64,000 nucleotides of DNA from Clusia tigrina (lineage: Eukaryota; Arthropoda; Insecta; Diptera; Clusiidae). This document shows, piece after piece, positions 10,124 to 19,332 of the stretch (within the stretch, counting starts at the first letter, position 1; every line of letters begins with the position of its first letter). The stretch lies in NCBI GenBank assembly GCA_920105625.2, contig OV050032.1, forward strand, positions 135,513,897 through 135,577,896, written 5' to 3'. A program made the translations under genes and the position numbers. The notes below the pieces were generated by a model, which saw only the letters and a program-made list of their open reading frames with translations, did not search any database and had not been told where the DNA came from.

Positions 10124-11238
10124 TCCAGAGCCCGAGGGGTGATATTGAGAATCCTCCGGAGGCTATTTGTCTCGGACGAGCTTTCTATGTTGCCACAGAA
10201 GCCTCGCCAAGACGCTCGTTTGGATCTCCTAACCATATATTTGAGTTCCCTTTGTTTGTCTTTGAAAGGGAGCCAGTCATTTGTAGCTTTGGTTCTGTTG
10301 AAGAGCTTGGCGCATTCTTTTCGTAGCTCAGCAAATTCCGAATTCCACCAAGGGGATTTGGGTTTCCTTCTAGGCTTCGGGAAGTTGCGGACTGATTTGG
10401 CAGCAGAGTTAAATAGTGCTGTAATGGTTTCAACCGCTCGATCTAAATCGAGGTGATTGTTAATAATGGGAGGAGTCGACTGCAGGCCCGACTCCATAAT
10501 GGTCTGGAATTTTGTCCAGTCAATTCTTTTTCTGTTAGTGTGCATTTTGCGCTCTGCCGTGTCTAACGTATCAGAGATCGCAATTCTAAAACAGATGTAA
10601 CAATGGTCCGAGAAGGAGCATTCCTGCAAAACGCGCCACCTCGAAATAAGATGAGTCGAGTGATTATTGCCAAGGGTGAGATCGAGAACCTCCCTTCTAT
10701 TTGAGATAATGAAAGTTGGCTCTCTCCCCCTGTTAGTACTTACTATGTCGTTAGTAAGAATAAAATCAAAGAGTGACTCACCCCGCTCGTTGGTGTCCGT
10801 GCTGCCCCACACCTCGTGATGGGCATTGGCATCGGCCCCACTGACTACCGGGATGCGCTTTCTATTTGCCTCCTCTACCAGCAGCCTTAAAGCATCCGGA
10901 GGCGGCGTCAGCCCGTGGTCGTGTGCCATGTAGCTGCAGACGATCCATATAGCCATGGTGTTGGTGGAAATAACCATGGCTACATTATCCTTGTCGCTGT
11001 ACCTGTGAAGAAGAAGAGCGTTAATATTGTTATTAACAAGAATACAGGCTCTGGGTTTACCTCGATCCTGCACGAATACTGTGCGGTATCCGCTTGTAGT
11101 GAGTCCGCGAACCTGATCATTTACGACCCACGGTTCTTGGACCAGTATGAGTTCCCCTCCTTTTTGAGTCAGGTGGAGGAGCAGGGCTGGCGAGGCATCT
11201 ATTGAATGGTGAAGGTTAATCTGTAATACCCTAACCAT
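10114..11238 (-). CDS. A1 ORF2 endonuclease and linker, open 374-codon frame
   Basis: Starts at ATG (11236-11238; MVRVLQINLHHS) and stays open to a stop at 10114. The APE-type endonuclease signatures are all present: QINLHHS (Asn), VQEPWVV (Glu), GADANAHHEVWGS (Asp/Asn, His), EVLDLTLGN and CSFSDHCYI (catalytic SDH). The linker includes KSPWWNSEFAELRKECAKLFNR and RRSKRASWRGFC. This nuclease would nick the target to prime reverse transcription. The stop arises because the deletion noted in the RT entry joins frames, so the product would be a truncated endonuclease without RT. Confidence 0.85.
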   Translation of the reverse strand: MVRVLQINLHHSIDASPALLLHLTQKGGELILVQEPWVVNDQVRGLTTSGYRTVFVQDRGKPRACILVNNNINALLLHRYSDKDNVAMVISTNTMAIWIVCSYMAHDHGLTPPPDALRLLVEEANRKRIPVVSGADANAHHEVWGSTDTNERGESLFDFILTNDIVSTNRGREPTFIISNRREVLDLTLGNNHSTHLISRWRVLQECSFSDHCYICFRIAISDTLDTAERKMHTNRKRIDWTKFQTIMESGLQSTPPIINNHLDLDRAVETITALFNSAAKSVRNFPKPRRKPKSPWWNSEFAELRKECAKLFNRTKATNDWLPFKDKQRELKYMVRRSKRASWRGFCGNIESSSETNSLRRILNITPRALECI

Positions 11239-11299
11239 TCACGGAGGTGGCCATCATCGTCACGCTGGCGTACTGCTCTTCTGACAGAGGAGAATCACC

Positions 11300-12460
11300 A
11301 ACGTCGTCGATATTTTTTATCGGACGTTCGCAGAAACTGCATACCGATTCTGAGGCCGAAGCGTAGCTCTCCCCATCATCGAAGGTGAGATCCGGTTCGG
11401 CCAGAGTGGGGGGTTATTTGCTCCCTGTTTGTCACTACTATATACCTTGAGTGAGATCGAACTAAAGCCATGGTTGATCTATCCATTTTTGGCATTTATA
11501 GGAGCTAGAGATTCCGCATTTAGAATAATGAGGATCTCACGGGAGTTGCTTTTGGGCTCGATTATTTGTGCGACCTTCCAGTCATCCGTGGGGAGGTCGT
11601 AGTTGCTAAGCCTAAGCAACTCCAGAATTTCGTTCGGCGAGGAGTGCTCTGCCGGAAACCAGGCCCTAGAACGCGGGCGGTTCGGGATCTGGTCTCTGAA
11701 AGCTTGGCCCTCGGCCAGATTTCGCCAAACATTGCAATGGCCAGCTTGTAAAGCTCAGCAGAGCGCGCATCTGAGCACGCGATGAGCTTCACGTGACCCT
11801 GATACCATCCAGCGTCCCGGCATACGGATGAGGGGCCAGGATTGGCTTTTAGGATGTCCCTATAGACACGGAAGAGAGCCTTCTCCACCATTTTCCAGTT
11901 CGCTGGTGAAATGGTACCGTCACTGTTTCCAGTGTCGACAATGGCGCAAACGAGGCCCTCTTTGGCTACCTCAATAAATGGCCGAGTCAGTCTCGGCTTG
12001 GAAGCCAGTCGTGGGCGTTTAGTTTCCCGCAGGACTGATTGGGGGGCTGCTCAGTCGACCGTTGTCGTTTCTGAGCAACCTCAGGGGGTGGCTGAGAGCG
12101 ATCATCAACATTTTGGTGGGCCCATGCAAGCGCTCCCTTGTCTTTATCAGACATTGAAGCGGGGTCGGCAGATTCCAACCTTTGCAGAATCCTGAAGGCG
12201 GACCTCCGGGTTCTGTACGCCCGTGTAGACGCATTCACATGCGTGCGAGCGCCTGAAGGGAGATTGGTGCTGGGGCCCGTACTGGAGGAGGTCGGCTTAT
12301 TTGCCGAAGCTCTCCCTGCACCAGTCCGAGGAGCGGACGGAGGGGCGACCCTAGTACCCGGCCTAGATGCCCTGGTGCTGGGATGGCCCGAAGCAGGGGT
12401 TCTATGACCCTGGGAGGATGCACTTGTGGGTCCCGAAGGCATCCTTGGTCTGGCGCCAAA
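11300..12460 (-). pseudogene. A1 ORF1 with DUF4780-like domain
   Basis: The N-terminal third (12442-11990) is rich in Pro, Ser, Thr and Arg and probably disordered. A DUF4780-like domain follows (about 11990-11500): PRLTRPFIEVAKEG, AIVDTGNSDGTISPANW, KMVEKALFRVY, GWYQGHVKLIACSD and IWPRAKL, then in another frame NEILELLRLSNYDLPTDDW. The C-terminal end carries an acidic LTFDDGESYASASES-like stretch shared with A2. At least two frameshifts break it. ORF1 proteins of this type are taken to bind element RNA; that role is inferred from the class, not seen in the sequence. Confidence 0.7.
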
Positions 12461-13088
12461 AGTCCAAGGTGAAGGTGTTGGTGTGCTTAAGGCTGTTTTT
12501 TTGCCTAACTAAGCTGGTTGTTGTTGTTGTTTTTGGCTCCCCTTGTGGGTTAGTCGCGAATTTTTGTTGGAAATTAAATATGTGTCCATGCAAAAAGGTC
12601 CCAACTCAAAGTCGCTATCTCAGTACGAATGTGTAGTCACCTTATTGGTCCCATGGTTATCTGTGCAGATGCAGGGAGGCCATGCGGGGGTTGGCACAAG
12701 TCCTTATGGGTACGAGTGCTCAGAGCCAGACCAGTGCTAATTGGGAGCTAGTCTCAACCAAACCTACATCGTCAACCAAATGACGACGTACATCGAACGT
12801 ACTTTGAGGCCTGCCAAGGTTTTAACGGGACGGAGGCGGATGTGAACTTATACTGGAGCCGTTCGCACTGGGTTTCACCCCAGTGGTAATTGGTCCAGAA
12901 GCCACATCCGCCAGCCCAGGAGCAATCAAATAAAAAGATTGTTGGGGGGTAGTGCGTGGACGAATAGGGTCGTGCCGTCTGACATCAGATGCTCTCCACG
13001 GGGAGTTTCCACCGGATGCCGGGGGGGAGGATATAGACCATTTAGCGCTATCCAGAGTGCACTACGAGGAGGCGATCTACACTATACT
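12461..13088 (-). other. 5' UTR of A1
   Basis: About 630 bases of minus-strand leader between the element start at 13088 and ORF1. It contains no long open frame and is more GC-rich than the flanking Bel sequence. Elements of this class use an internal promoter near their first base; none can be proven here. The far end has a G-run on the plus strand at 13021-13028. Confidence 0.6.
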
Positions 13089-13094
13089 CCCATA

Positions 13095-13750
13095 AGGCTT
13101 GGGAAAAATATTTAGGTAGCAAAACAGATATCCCAACCTTTTCTGAGTTTGAAACCTTTCTGAACAATCGCTTGGCTACTATCTATGCAATAGAAAATCG
13201 GTACACAATCAACTATCTGTCCACGTCGACAAAATCGACTAATGATTCGATCAATCAAATCAATAATTCTGGATTTTCAAAATATTCCAAGCGATATATT
13301 AATAGCTCTTTCAAACATGAAACAAAAATATGTTATCTTACTATAAAACCAAACTCTGATAAGTGCGGGCAGTGTGGAGAACCACATGTAGAACATCGTC
13401 GGTGTACCATTTACCATTCAAAAGATTGTTTTTAGCAAAAGACAATTATCGACAAGGCTAAGCTTTGCTTAAACTGCTTAAGTAAAACCCATACATTTTC
13501 TCAGTCAATCAGCACGAAAAATTGTTTAGAATGCGGCAAACGACATCACACGTCTTTGCACTTTACTTTTACGTCAGAAGCCAACAATGCACACCAATCT
13601 GGAATGAAATCAACTTGCCATTAGAACAAATTTATCAGAGTGACGGTGCTCCCACATCAAGCACTAACTTGACCCCAAGCACAAGCTTCAATCACTCTCT
13701 TTGCAAAAGATCTAGCTTCCGCTACAGTAACAGCTAATCTTCAGCAAAAA
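13095..13750 (+). pseudogene. gag: Bel-Pao gag, C-terminal part with zinc knuckles
   Basis: Resumes directly after the A1 insertion with AWEKYLG, the expected continuation of the capsid. A cysteine/histidine region follows: CGQCGEPHVEHRRC, then LCLNCLSKTHTF and CLECGKRHHTSLHF, the C-rich pattern preceding the protease in Bel-Pao gag. A TAG at 13433-13435 interrupts the frame inside the knuckle region and another stop follows near 13620. The role would be nucleocapsid RNA binding. Broken and not functional. Confidence 0.8.
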
Positions 13751-14200
13751 CTTTTTCTCACGACCGCACTAGTGTCACTATTAAATAATCACATTGGCAT
13801 AAGCATCTATACTAAGAGAACTTGTAGACCAAGGCTCACAGGCGACGATTATTTCAGAGCACGCCGTTCAATCATTAGGTTTAAAAAGAAGATACATTTC
13901 TGCCGAAGATACATATCGGAGTCGATGCAAGTTTGCTGTAGGTTTTACACTATGCTCATGCATCAATTAAAATTTTGCGTAAACGTCGATACTGCCTACG
14001 TACTGGAGTCTCTTACAAACTACGAAGTCAATACATCGAACCGCAAAATTAGCCACATATTAATGGATTCAAGTTACCAGGCCCACACTGTTACCAACCA
14101 AAGAAAATAGACTTCATAATTGGTATCGATATGTTATCACACATACTCCTACCTGAAACTCGAATTGCTGACCCAGATCACGCAATTGCACAAATCACGC
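13751..14200 (+). pseudogene. pro: Bel-Pao aspartic protease and pre-RT spacer
   Basis: The protease core reads LVDQGSQATIISEHAVQSLG around 13826-13885; Bel-Pao proteases use D-Q/S-G in place of D-T-G. After it come FIIGIDMLSHILLPETR and IAQITRLGWVLSG (about 14115-14225), the conserved spacer before the Bel-Pao RT. The pieces lie in two different frames, so at least one frameshift exists between about 13900 and 14000. The enzyme would cleave the gag-pol precursor; this copy is broken. Confidence 0.75.
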
Positions 14201-14876
14201 GACTGGGTTGGGTTCTTTCCGGTCGGACCATATCAGCAAATTCCGACTCCGTTTCAATTCTAATCAAGCTGCTATTGAATTAGTAGCCCTCGTTCAGAAA
14301 TTTTATGCGCTGGAACAGGTTCCGGAAGGACGAATGCTTTCGACTGAGGATCAATGGCGTCAAGATTTATACGAGAAAACAGAAATTTGTTATCCAAATG
14401 GAAAGTATATGGTTCGTCTTCCATTTACATCAGTATACGATCCAAATCACAGTTTAGGAAAAATTTAAACAGATCGCTCTCAATCGATTTTATCAATTAG
14501 ACCGTCTCTTTGAGCACAACACGAACCTGTACGAACGCTTCACTTATAGTATCAAAGAATATTTTAATCTGAACCAAACTATCTCAGCTAAAACAACGGA
14601 ACATCAACACTGCACTATTGCGAAGACAAACAAACCGATCGTCACGTTATGCGTTCTACAGCACCATCCTGTTTTTAAAGAGTAAAGCCTGACTACAAAA
14701 GTTAGAATTATGTTCGATGAATCATCAAAAACAGTTAATGGGCGATCTCTCAATAATTTATTATGCAATGGTCCAACTTTACACAATGGCCTTTCGGCTA
14801 TCATCCTAAACTGGCGTATGCACAAGTACGTATTTATTGCCGGGATTCCAAAAATGTGCCGCTGCATCCATATGTA
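14201..14876 (+). pseudogene. pol: Bel-Pao reverse transcriptase, N-terminal half
   Basis: Phrases LEQVPEGRMLSTEDQW and NGKYMVRLPF (about 14310-14430) precede the fingers region, and VTLCVLQHHPVFKE plus RIMFDESSKTVNGRSLNN (about 14640-14760) mark the Bel-Pao RT fingers/palm. The phrase LNWRMHKYVFIAGIPKMCR matches the first catalytic motif, where A-D-I is normal; here it reads A-G-I, so the first catalytic aspartate is lost. The domain is cut at 14876 by a Tc1/mariner insertion and resumes at 15622. Stops and a frameshift occur around 14275 and 14466. Confidence 0.8.
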
Positions 14877-15619
14877 CAGGTTGGGCCAAAAGTCACCATG
14901 GGTTTAAAAATTTAATAACTTTTTCGTTTATATATTTTTTGTATTTTTTTTCAGATTATAAAATATAAAATTCCATACACTAAGTATGGAAAATAATGTC
15001 ACTTAAATGACCCCCCCTTTTCGGCTTCGCAATGATGGGCTCGTTTTAGAGCATTGGTCAATTAATTTCCGAATTTCTGGAAATTATTCGCTCTCCAAAA
15101 ATTTGACTTAAAAGTTCCATTGTGTCTCGGGCAGTATGGGCAGTGGCTCCATCCTGCTGAAGCCACATCTCAGGTCTGTTTTCAAAAGCAGGACGTAATA
15201 AAGGTTCTATTATACACCGATACCGCTCTCCATTTACGGTTACAGCACTTCCATCTTCATTTTCGAAGATGTAAGGCCCAATTATATTTGCAGATGTAAT
15301 GCCACACCATTCTGTAGGTATACAGATGGGGTGCAATTGGTGTAGATGAATGGCACTTGGATTTTCAGAACCCCAGAATCAACAGTTCTGCTTATTAACA
15401 AAGCCATTCAAATGAAAATGAGCTTCATCACTCATAATCAGATTTTCAATAAAGTTGGCCAACAGTTGAAATTTAACTGTTCTTTGTTCAGTTGTGAATC
15501 TCTCCATTATTTATTCTCCAGGTGTTATTTATATAATCTGAAAAAAATATATATAAAAAATATATAAACGAAAAAGTTATTAAATTTTTAAACCCCATGG
15601 GGACTTTTGGCCCACCCTG
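14877..15619. mobile_element. Tc1/mariner element, internally deleted
   Basis: Terminal inverted repeats of about 58 bp (14877-14934 and about 15562-15619) start CAGGTTGGGCC/CAGGGTGGGCC and match almost perfectly. They are flanked by the TA duplication (14875-14876 and 15620-15621) expected of the superfamily. The element sits in the Bel RT, whose sequence resumes on the other side. At 743 bp it is shorter than the roughly 1.3 kb of autonomous members. It holds only a broken transposase on the minus strand. Confidence 0.92.
14995..15507 (-). pseudogene. Tc1/mariner transposase remnant with two internal deletions
   Basis: Minus-strand start at 15507 (MERFTTEQRTV), then a jump directly to the catalytic region IMSDEAHFHLNGFVNKQNC (first D), so most of the N-terminal helix-turn-helix domain is deleted. 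After a TGA the frame continues with IGPYIFENEDGSAVTVNG, WLQQDGATAHTA (second D) and ERIISRN. The third acidic motif is absent: sequence passes to a C-terminal KRGGHL-type end near 15010. The protein is therefore missing DNA-binding and one catalytic residue. Such copies move only if another copy supplies transposase. Confidence 0.85.
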
Positions 15620-15621
15620 TA

Positions 15622-17090
15622 CCAGGACGACTCACAATACCAATGTATTTTATGGAGGAATAATTCTGGAAACATACAAGAATTTTGCTCGACGACTGTC
15701 ATCTTTGATATCGCCTCAGCTCCCTATACTGCTATCAAAACACTGCATCAAATTGGTGATGTCGAAAAACATCCATTGGCAGCACATATTTTGAAACTTT
15801 CAATGTACGTTGATGTTGTCCAAGCCGGCAGTTTTTCCATTGAATCTGCACTACAAATTCGTAACCAACTATCTGCACTACATTCGGCTGGAATGGAATT
15901 GCGAAAGTTGTCCTAGCAATTCATTAGCGATACTACAATCAATTCCAGTGGAGCATCTTTCAAGCAGTACACTCTTTCAACTTAACAGTAGCGAAACCAT
16001 AAAAACGCTTGCAATGTGTTGGCAGCCTAACTCAGATTAATTTAAGTTTAACCTTAATTTTGAAATAAATTCCACGCCAACAAAACGAGTAGTTCTATCA
16101 ACAATTCCGCTATTTTTGATCCTTTGGGTTTCATCAGTCCGATAATTGTTGTTGTTGCAAAAATCATTTTTTCCGAACAGATCATTCGCATACTTCTTTA
16201 GAATGGGACGAAAATTTGCTAAATTTGCAATGGCAACAATTCCTTCATAATTTGTCAAATATTAAAAAATTACCATTTCACGGTGGATACAGTTTAACCC
16301 ACAATCCATAAAATCCATGCATTTTGTGATGGATCCTCAAATGCATAGGCAGCGAATGCCTATATAAGAATACAATACAGTGATGAGCAAGTCTACTCTC
16401 GCTTACTCGTGGCCAAGACTAAATAAAAAAACACCTACAAATCAAATTACGATTCCTTGCATAGAGCTGTGCGCAGCTTTGTGCGCGGTTAAACTGGCGA
16501 CATGGGTTAAAAATCAGCCACGCGCACTGATTACAGATATTCCTATATTTTATTGAACCGAATCAACGATTGAATTACAATGGATATATGCCGACATTAA
16601 TAGATGGAAAACTTATTTGGCAAATAGAGTCGGAAAAATATTAATGTTAACTACATCACAACAATGGAGTCACATTTCAACCGATGAAAAGTCGAAATGT
16701 ATAACCTATGTATAAGTCGAAACTATCTCGCTCTTCAAAAATTACCCAACATTTTTGGTCAAAATGGATATCCGATTGGCTGTCACATTTACACGCACGT
16801 CCAAAGTAGAGTCAAGAAACAGAAAACCTGGTGCTAAATGACCTTGTTATAATAAAGGATGATCGACTACAACCAAACGAATGGATTTTGGGACGAATAG
16901 TTGAGCTGTATCCAGGTATGGACGAACTCGTTAGAGTAGGTAATGTTTCGTACCAAAGGCATTACAAGAGATGCGTCTCAAAAATGTGTCGCCTACCAAT
17001 ACCCATTTACACAGACGAGATCAAAATTAGTAAAACTTATACACATTTTCATACTTCACTTTTACCACCTCTCTTTCACATATAATACCA
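15622..17090 (+). pseudogene. pol: Bel-Pao RT C-terminal half, RNase H, integrase tail
   Basis: Immediately after the mariner element the RT resumes with QDDSQYQCILWR. The catalytic YVDD motif reads YVDV (about 15805), a lost aspartate. FDPLGFISPIIVVVAK (about 16115) is the connection region, and FCDGSSNAYAANAYIR (about 16325) marks RNase H with its first aspartate. Integrase catalytic motifs are not visible: sequence passes from a LIDGKLIWQIESEKY piece (about 16600) straight to the C-terminal WISDWLSHLHAR and DDRLQPNEWILGRIVELYPG (about 16760-16915). Many stops. The end at about 17090 is approximate. Confidence 0.8.
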
Positions 17091-17480
17091 AATATGTTAA
17101 AATACCACAAATGCATCCATAAACTGCAAACAGTACTTTACGCCGAAATGATCTGGTTATCATGCTGGCTAGAGAATTGGAGGTGGCGGCATGTACGGTT
17201 TCGGCAGAATCATAAACATCTTGTGTCGCTACACAGTTGGTAAAAGCTTGCAGATACGATTGACGAAGACATTACGACAATAACCATCATACCAATCAGT
17301 CGCCGTACCTTTAACTCGTTTTAGTTTACGCAACAACAACAAAATAGGCTTTTACTTGGTACTTCAAGTAATATTGAATATTAAAATACTTCAATCAAAA
17401 TGTCAACATATCAAAACTCCAATTTAAATTTTAATATACATATTTTGAATTAACCATAAATTAAAAAAGTGTTATTTCTT
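17091..17480. other. Noncoding stretch after Bel-Pao pol
   Basis: No coding signal seen. By position it should contain the Bel-Pao 3' LTR or its remains, but there is no second copy in the window to define it. Slightly less AT-rich at its start (17140-17330), where the words GTCGCTACACAG and CAACAACAACAAA occur. Confidence 0.35.
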
Positions 17481-18208
17481 TGATTTCCGACATTGTGACC
17501 AAGGAACCCCAATACTATAATTTTACGAATTACTAACAGAAATCCTAATGCTACTGCAATAGGCTGTTTTATTCAGCTTTACCATTATTGTGAATTGTCT
17601 TATCCCTTAAGACAATCCACATTGGCATAATTTAATAATCTTGTTAAAAATCATTGATTTTTCTCTTAAAATCAAAATATTCGGTTGAATAACTACTTAC
17701 GTACTTTAATTAAAAAACGGAATTCAACATACAACTTAATGGAGCGTGAAAATCTAAACTCCACTTTCTTGTGCATTATACGACTGCAATAAAAAAGTTT
17801 CTACCATTCAAATATGTTTGACGCCTGCATTGTAAAGCGAAGCATAAAGTAGTTAAAATGTATTTCAATAATATAACTTCAAGATTTAATACAAATAAAA
17901 TAAACGTCTGGCTTCGTTGACGTTCGCTTTTATTCGGCCTTCTCGATAGTACAATGTTGTCAATATACTTAATATTAGGTTTAAATGTAGTCACAGTATT
18001 GTAATACTATTTTATATAAGACTTAAAGGTAATGACAATAGTTATAATGATATTTAATAATACTTTATAAACAACTAAATACTGACATCATAAGCAAGCT
18101 TGCTACAATTCGGCCATCTTGACAAAAAGATCGTCCCGATCATGTAGTGCTTAAAATAAAACTATCTTGGAAGTTGAGACCTACATATCTTATATTTTTT
18201 TCTTTCAT
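17481..18208 (-). other. 3' noncoding region and probable 3' LTR of gypsy G2
   Basis: G2 pol ends with a stop at 18209-18211 (minus strand). Downstream come the words CGGGACGATC and GATGGCCGAAT (18150-18108), which resemble the pre-LTR end of mdg3-type gypsy elements. A candidate LTR start TGTAGCAAGCTTGC follows at 18107, and the next several hundred bases contain AATAAA signals on the minus strand. I could not find a matching 5' LTR right of 29890, so the far LTR edge is unknown. Confidence 0.45.
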
Positions 18209-18223
18209 TTAAATACAATGGTT

Positions 18224-18596
18224 CTCCCATTATGGTAGGCACCTTGGCGTGGTGTGGGGGCTTAAGTTGCAAAGATTCGTCGGACTGCTTTAACCCAAGG
18301 CCATATACTGCCCCCTGGCAGGGCCGCCAGTGTTTTTAGACAGACCGACCGATGAGTAACGAACAAAGATCCACCACGTGTGCGTCTGTTTTCCCAGGTT
18401 AGGGGCGGCACACAACGACGTCTGTTTTATCCATGATAGGAGCGGTCAGTTTTTTTTGAGCCTTTTGTGCGTGGGGTGGTAGACTTTAAAGAAACCCCAC
18501 GGGGAGGAGGTGTTTTTTATGGTCTCAGATGTCGAAAACAAGTAAGGAAGAGTTTACGGGGCAGGGGGTCGGATCCCCAGTACCGGCGGTAGGTGG
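18224..18596 (+). other. 5' UTR of family B
   Basis: About 370 bases without a meaningful frame, GC-richer than the flanks, with several GGTGTGG and CCCCACGGGG words (18490-18503). Expected to hold the internal promoter of the element. Confidence 0.6.
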
Positions 18597-19222
18597 TTGG
18601 CGAGGAGCCCCCTGGCGTCGATATCTAGCAACTCCTCAGGCATCGCCGTGGTACCCCAGGGCGCGATGTCTGCTAGTGCTACTGGGAGGATCTCCAAGCC
18701 TACTTTGGGTAGGCAAGGGGCCTGTGATGTGAAGGCTGAGGTGGATCCCATAGGATCTCAGCTTCTGGGCTTGCGCATAGACCACGCAACCGATCACCAC
18801 GCATCAAAAAAGCCGAAGCCATCGACCTCCTTCGAATCACCGATGGAGCTATAGGTAGCTATCATCGACAGAGTCGACCCTGATGGGAAGATAACGCCGA
18901 AGAATTGGTTGCTAGTAGAGGCGCGCCTTTTAGCGGAGATGGTCGGACTGACGGCGAGGAGCTGCAGTTTGACGGGGCTGGCTGGCAGAGGGGTGTTAAG
19001 GTCGTTGGTTGCAACAACAAGAAGTCTCTGGACTTTTTAAACCGTGCAATTAGCGGCCTTGACCCACTCTGGCGGGGCGCTCGGTTGGAGGTGGTGCCTC
19101 GTTCTCTGCTTCCGATCCGCCCGGTTGTTTCGGTGTGGATTCCACCTCCGGTTCCGGACCAGGAATCCACACTCAAGCTGATCGGACGGCAAAACCAATT
19201 CGCAGAGTGGCGGGTGAAGTGA
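18597..19222 (+). pseudogene. Family B ORF1 with DUF4780-like domain
   Basis: The first frame runs from about 18597 to an in-frame TAG at 18852 and on through RVDPDGKITPKNWLLVEARL. It then shifts: 18960-19220 gives GWQRGVKVVGCNNKKSLDFL, LWRGARLEVV, VSVWIPPPVPDQES and LKLIGRQN, which match the C-terminal half of the DUF4780-like domain as in A1 and C. One frameshift and at least one stop. Probable RNA-binding role by class only. Confidence 0.65.
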
Positions 19223-19332
19223 CGCGGTGCTCGCAGTGGACTCCGCGTCGCTATCCACATGAAGGAGAATATCTGCATCAGATTCGGTTCGGCTCTCTTA
19301 AGGTTCGCGTGCCGGGTGACCGGCCAAAAACC

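Larger units (their letters stand above)
3114..13088 (-). mobile_element. LOA-like non-LTR retrotransposon A1 (full-length span, split by G1)
   Basis: Inserted in the Bel-Pao gag. The flanks CCTATA (3108-3113) and CCCATA (13089-13094) are a target duplication with one mismatch, and the Bel reading frame continues across the two flanks. Without G1 and its 4-bp duplication the element is about 5.2 kb: 5' UTR (13088-12460), ORF1 with a DUF4780-like domain, ORF2 with APE endonuclease, RT and RNase H, and a short 3' UTR (3214-3114). Element A2 (42280-44384) is a close relative with near-identical protein. RNase H placed after RT points to the LOA/I group. Confidence 0.9.
2389..17090 (+). mobile_element. 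Bel-Pao LTR retrotransposon, decayed, interrupted twice
   Basis: Plus-strand fragments of gag, protease, RT, RNase H and the integrase C-terminus occur in Bel-Pao order. The internal region is interrupted by element A1 (3114-13088) and by a Tc1/mariner element (14877-15619). Removing A1 restores reading phase across the gag break, which supports one original element. Hallmarks are the gag phrase FSGKFVEWSG, the C2/H-rich knuckles with HHTSLH, the protease DQGSQATIISEHAV, the RT phrase VMFDESSKTVNG and the pre-LTR phrase VLNDLVIIKDDRLQPNEW. No LTR pair was identified. Most of the integrase core is missing between about 16620 and 16680. Confidence 0.85.

Noticed and set aside
10915..11205. Plus-strand open frame opposite the A1 endonuclease
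   Set aside because: Antisense shadow; the minus-strand frame carries all endonuclease motifs.
12138..12407. Plus-strand open frames opposite A1 ORF1
   Set aside because: They are shadows of the GC-rich ORF1 coding strand.
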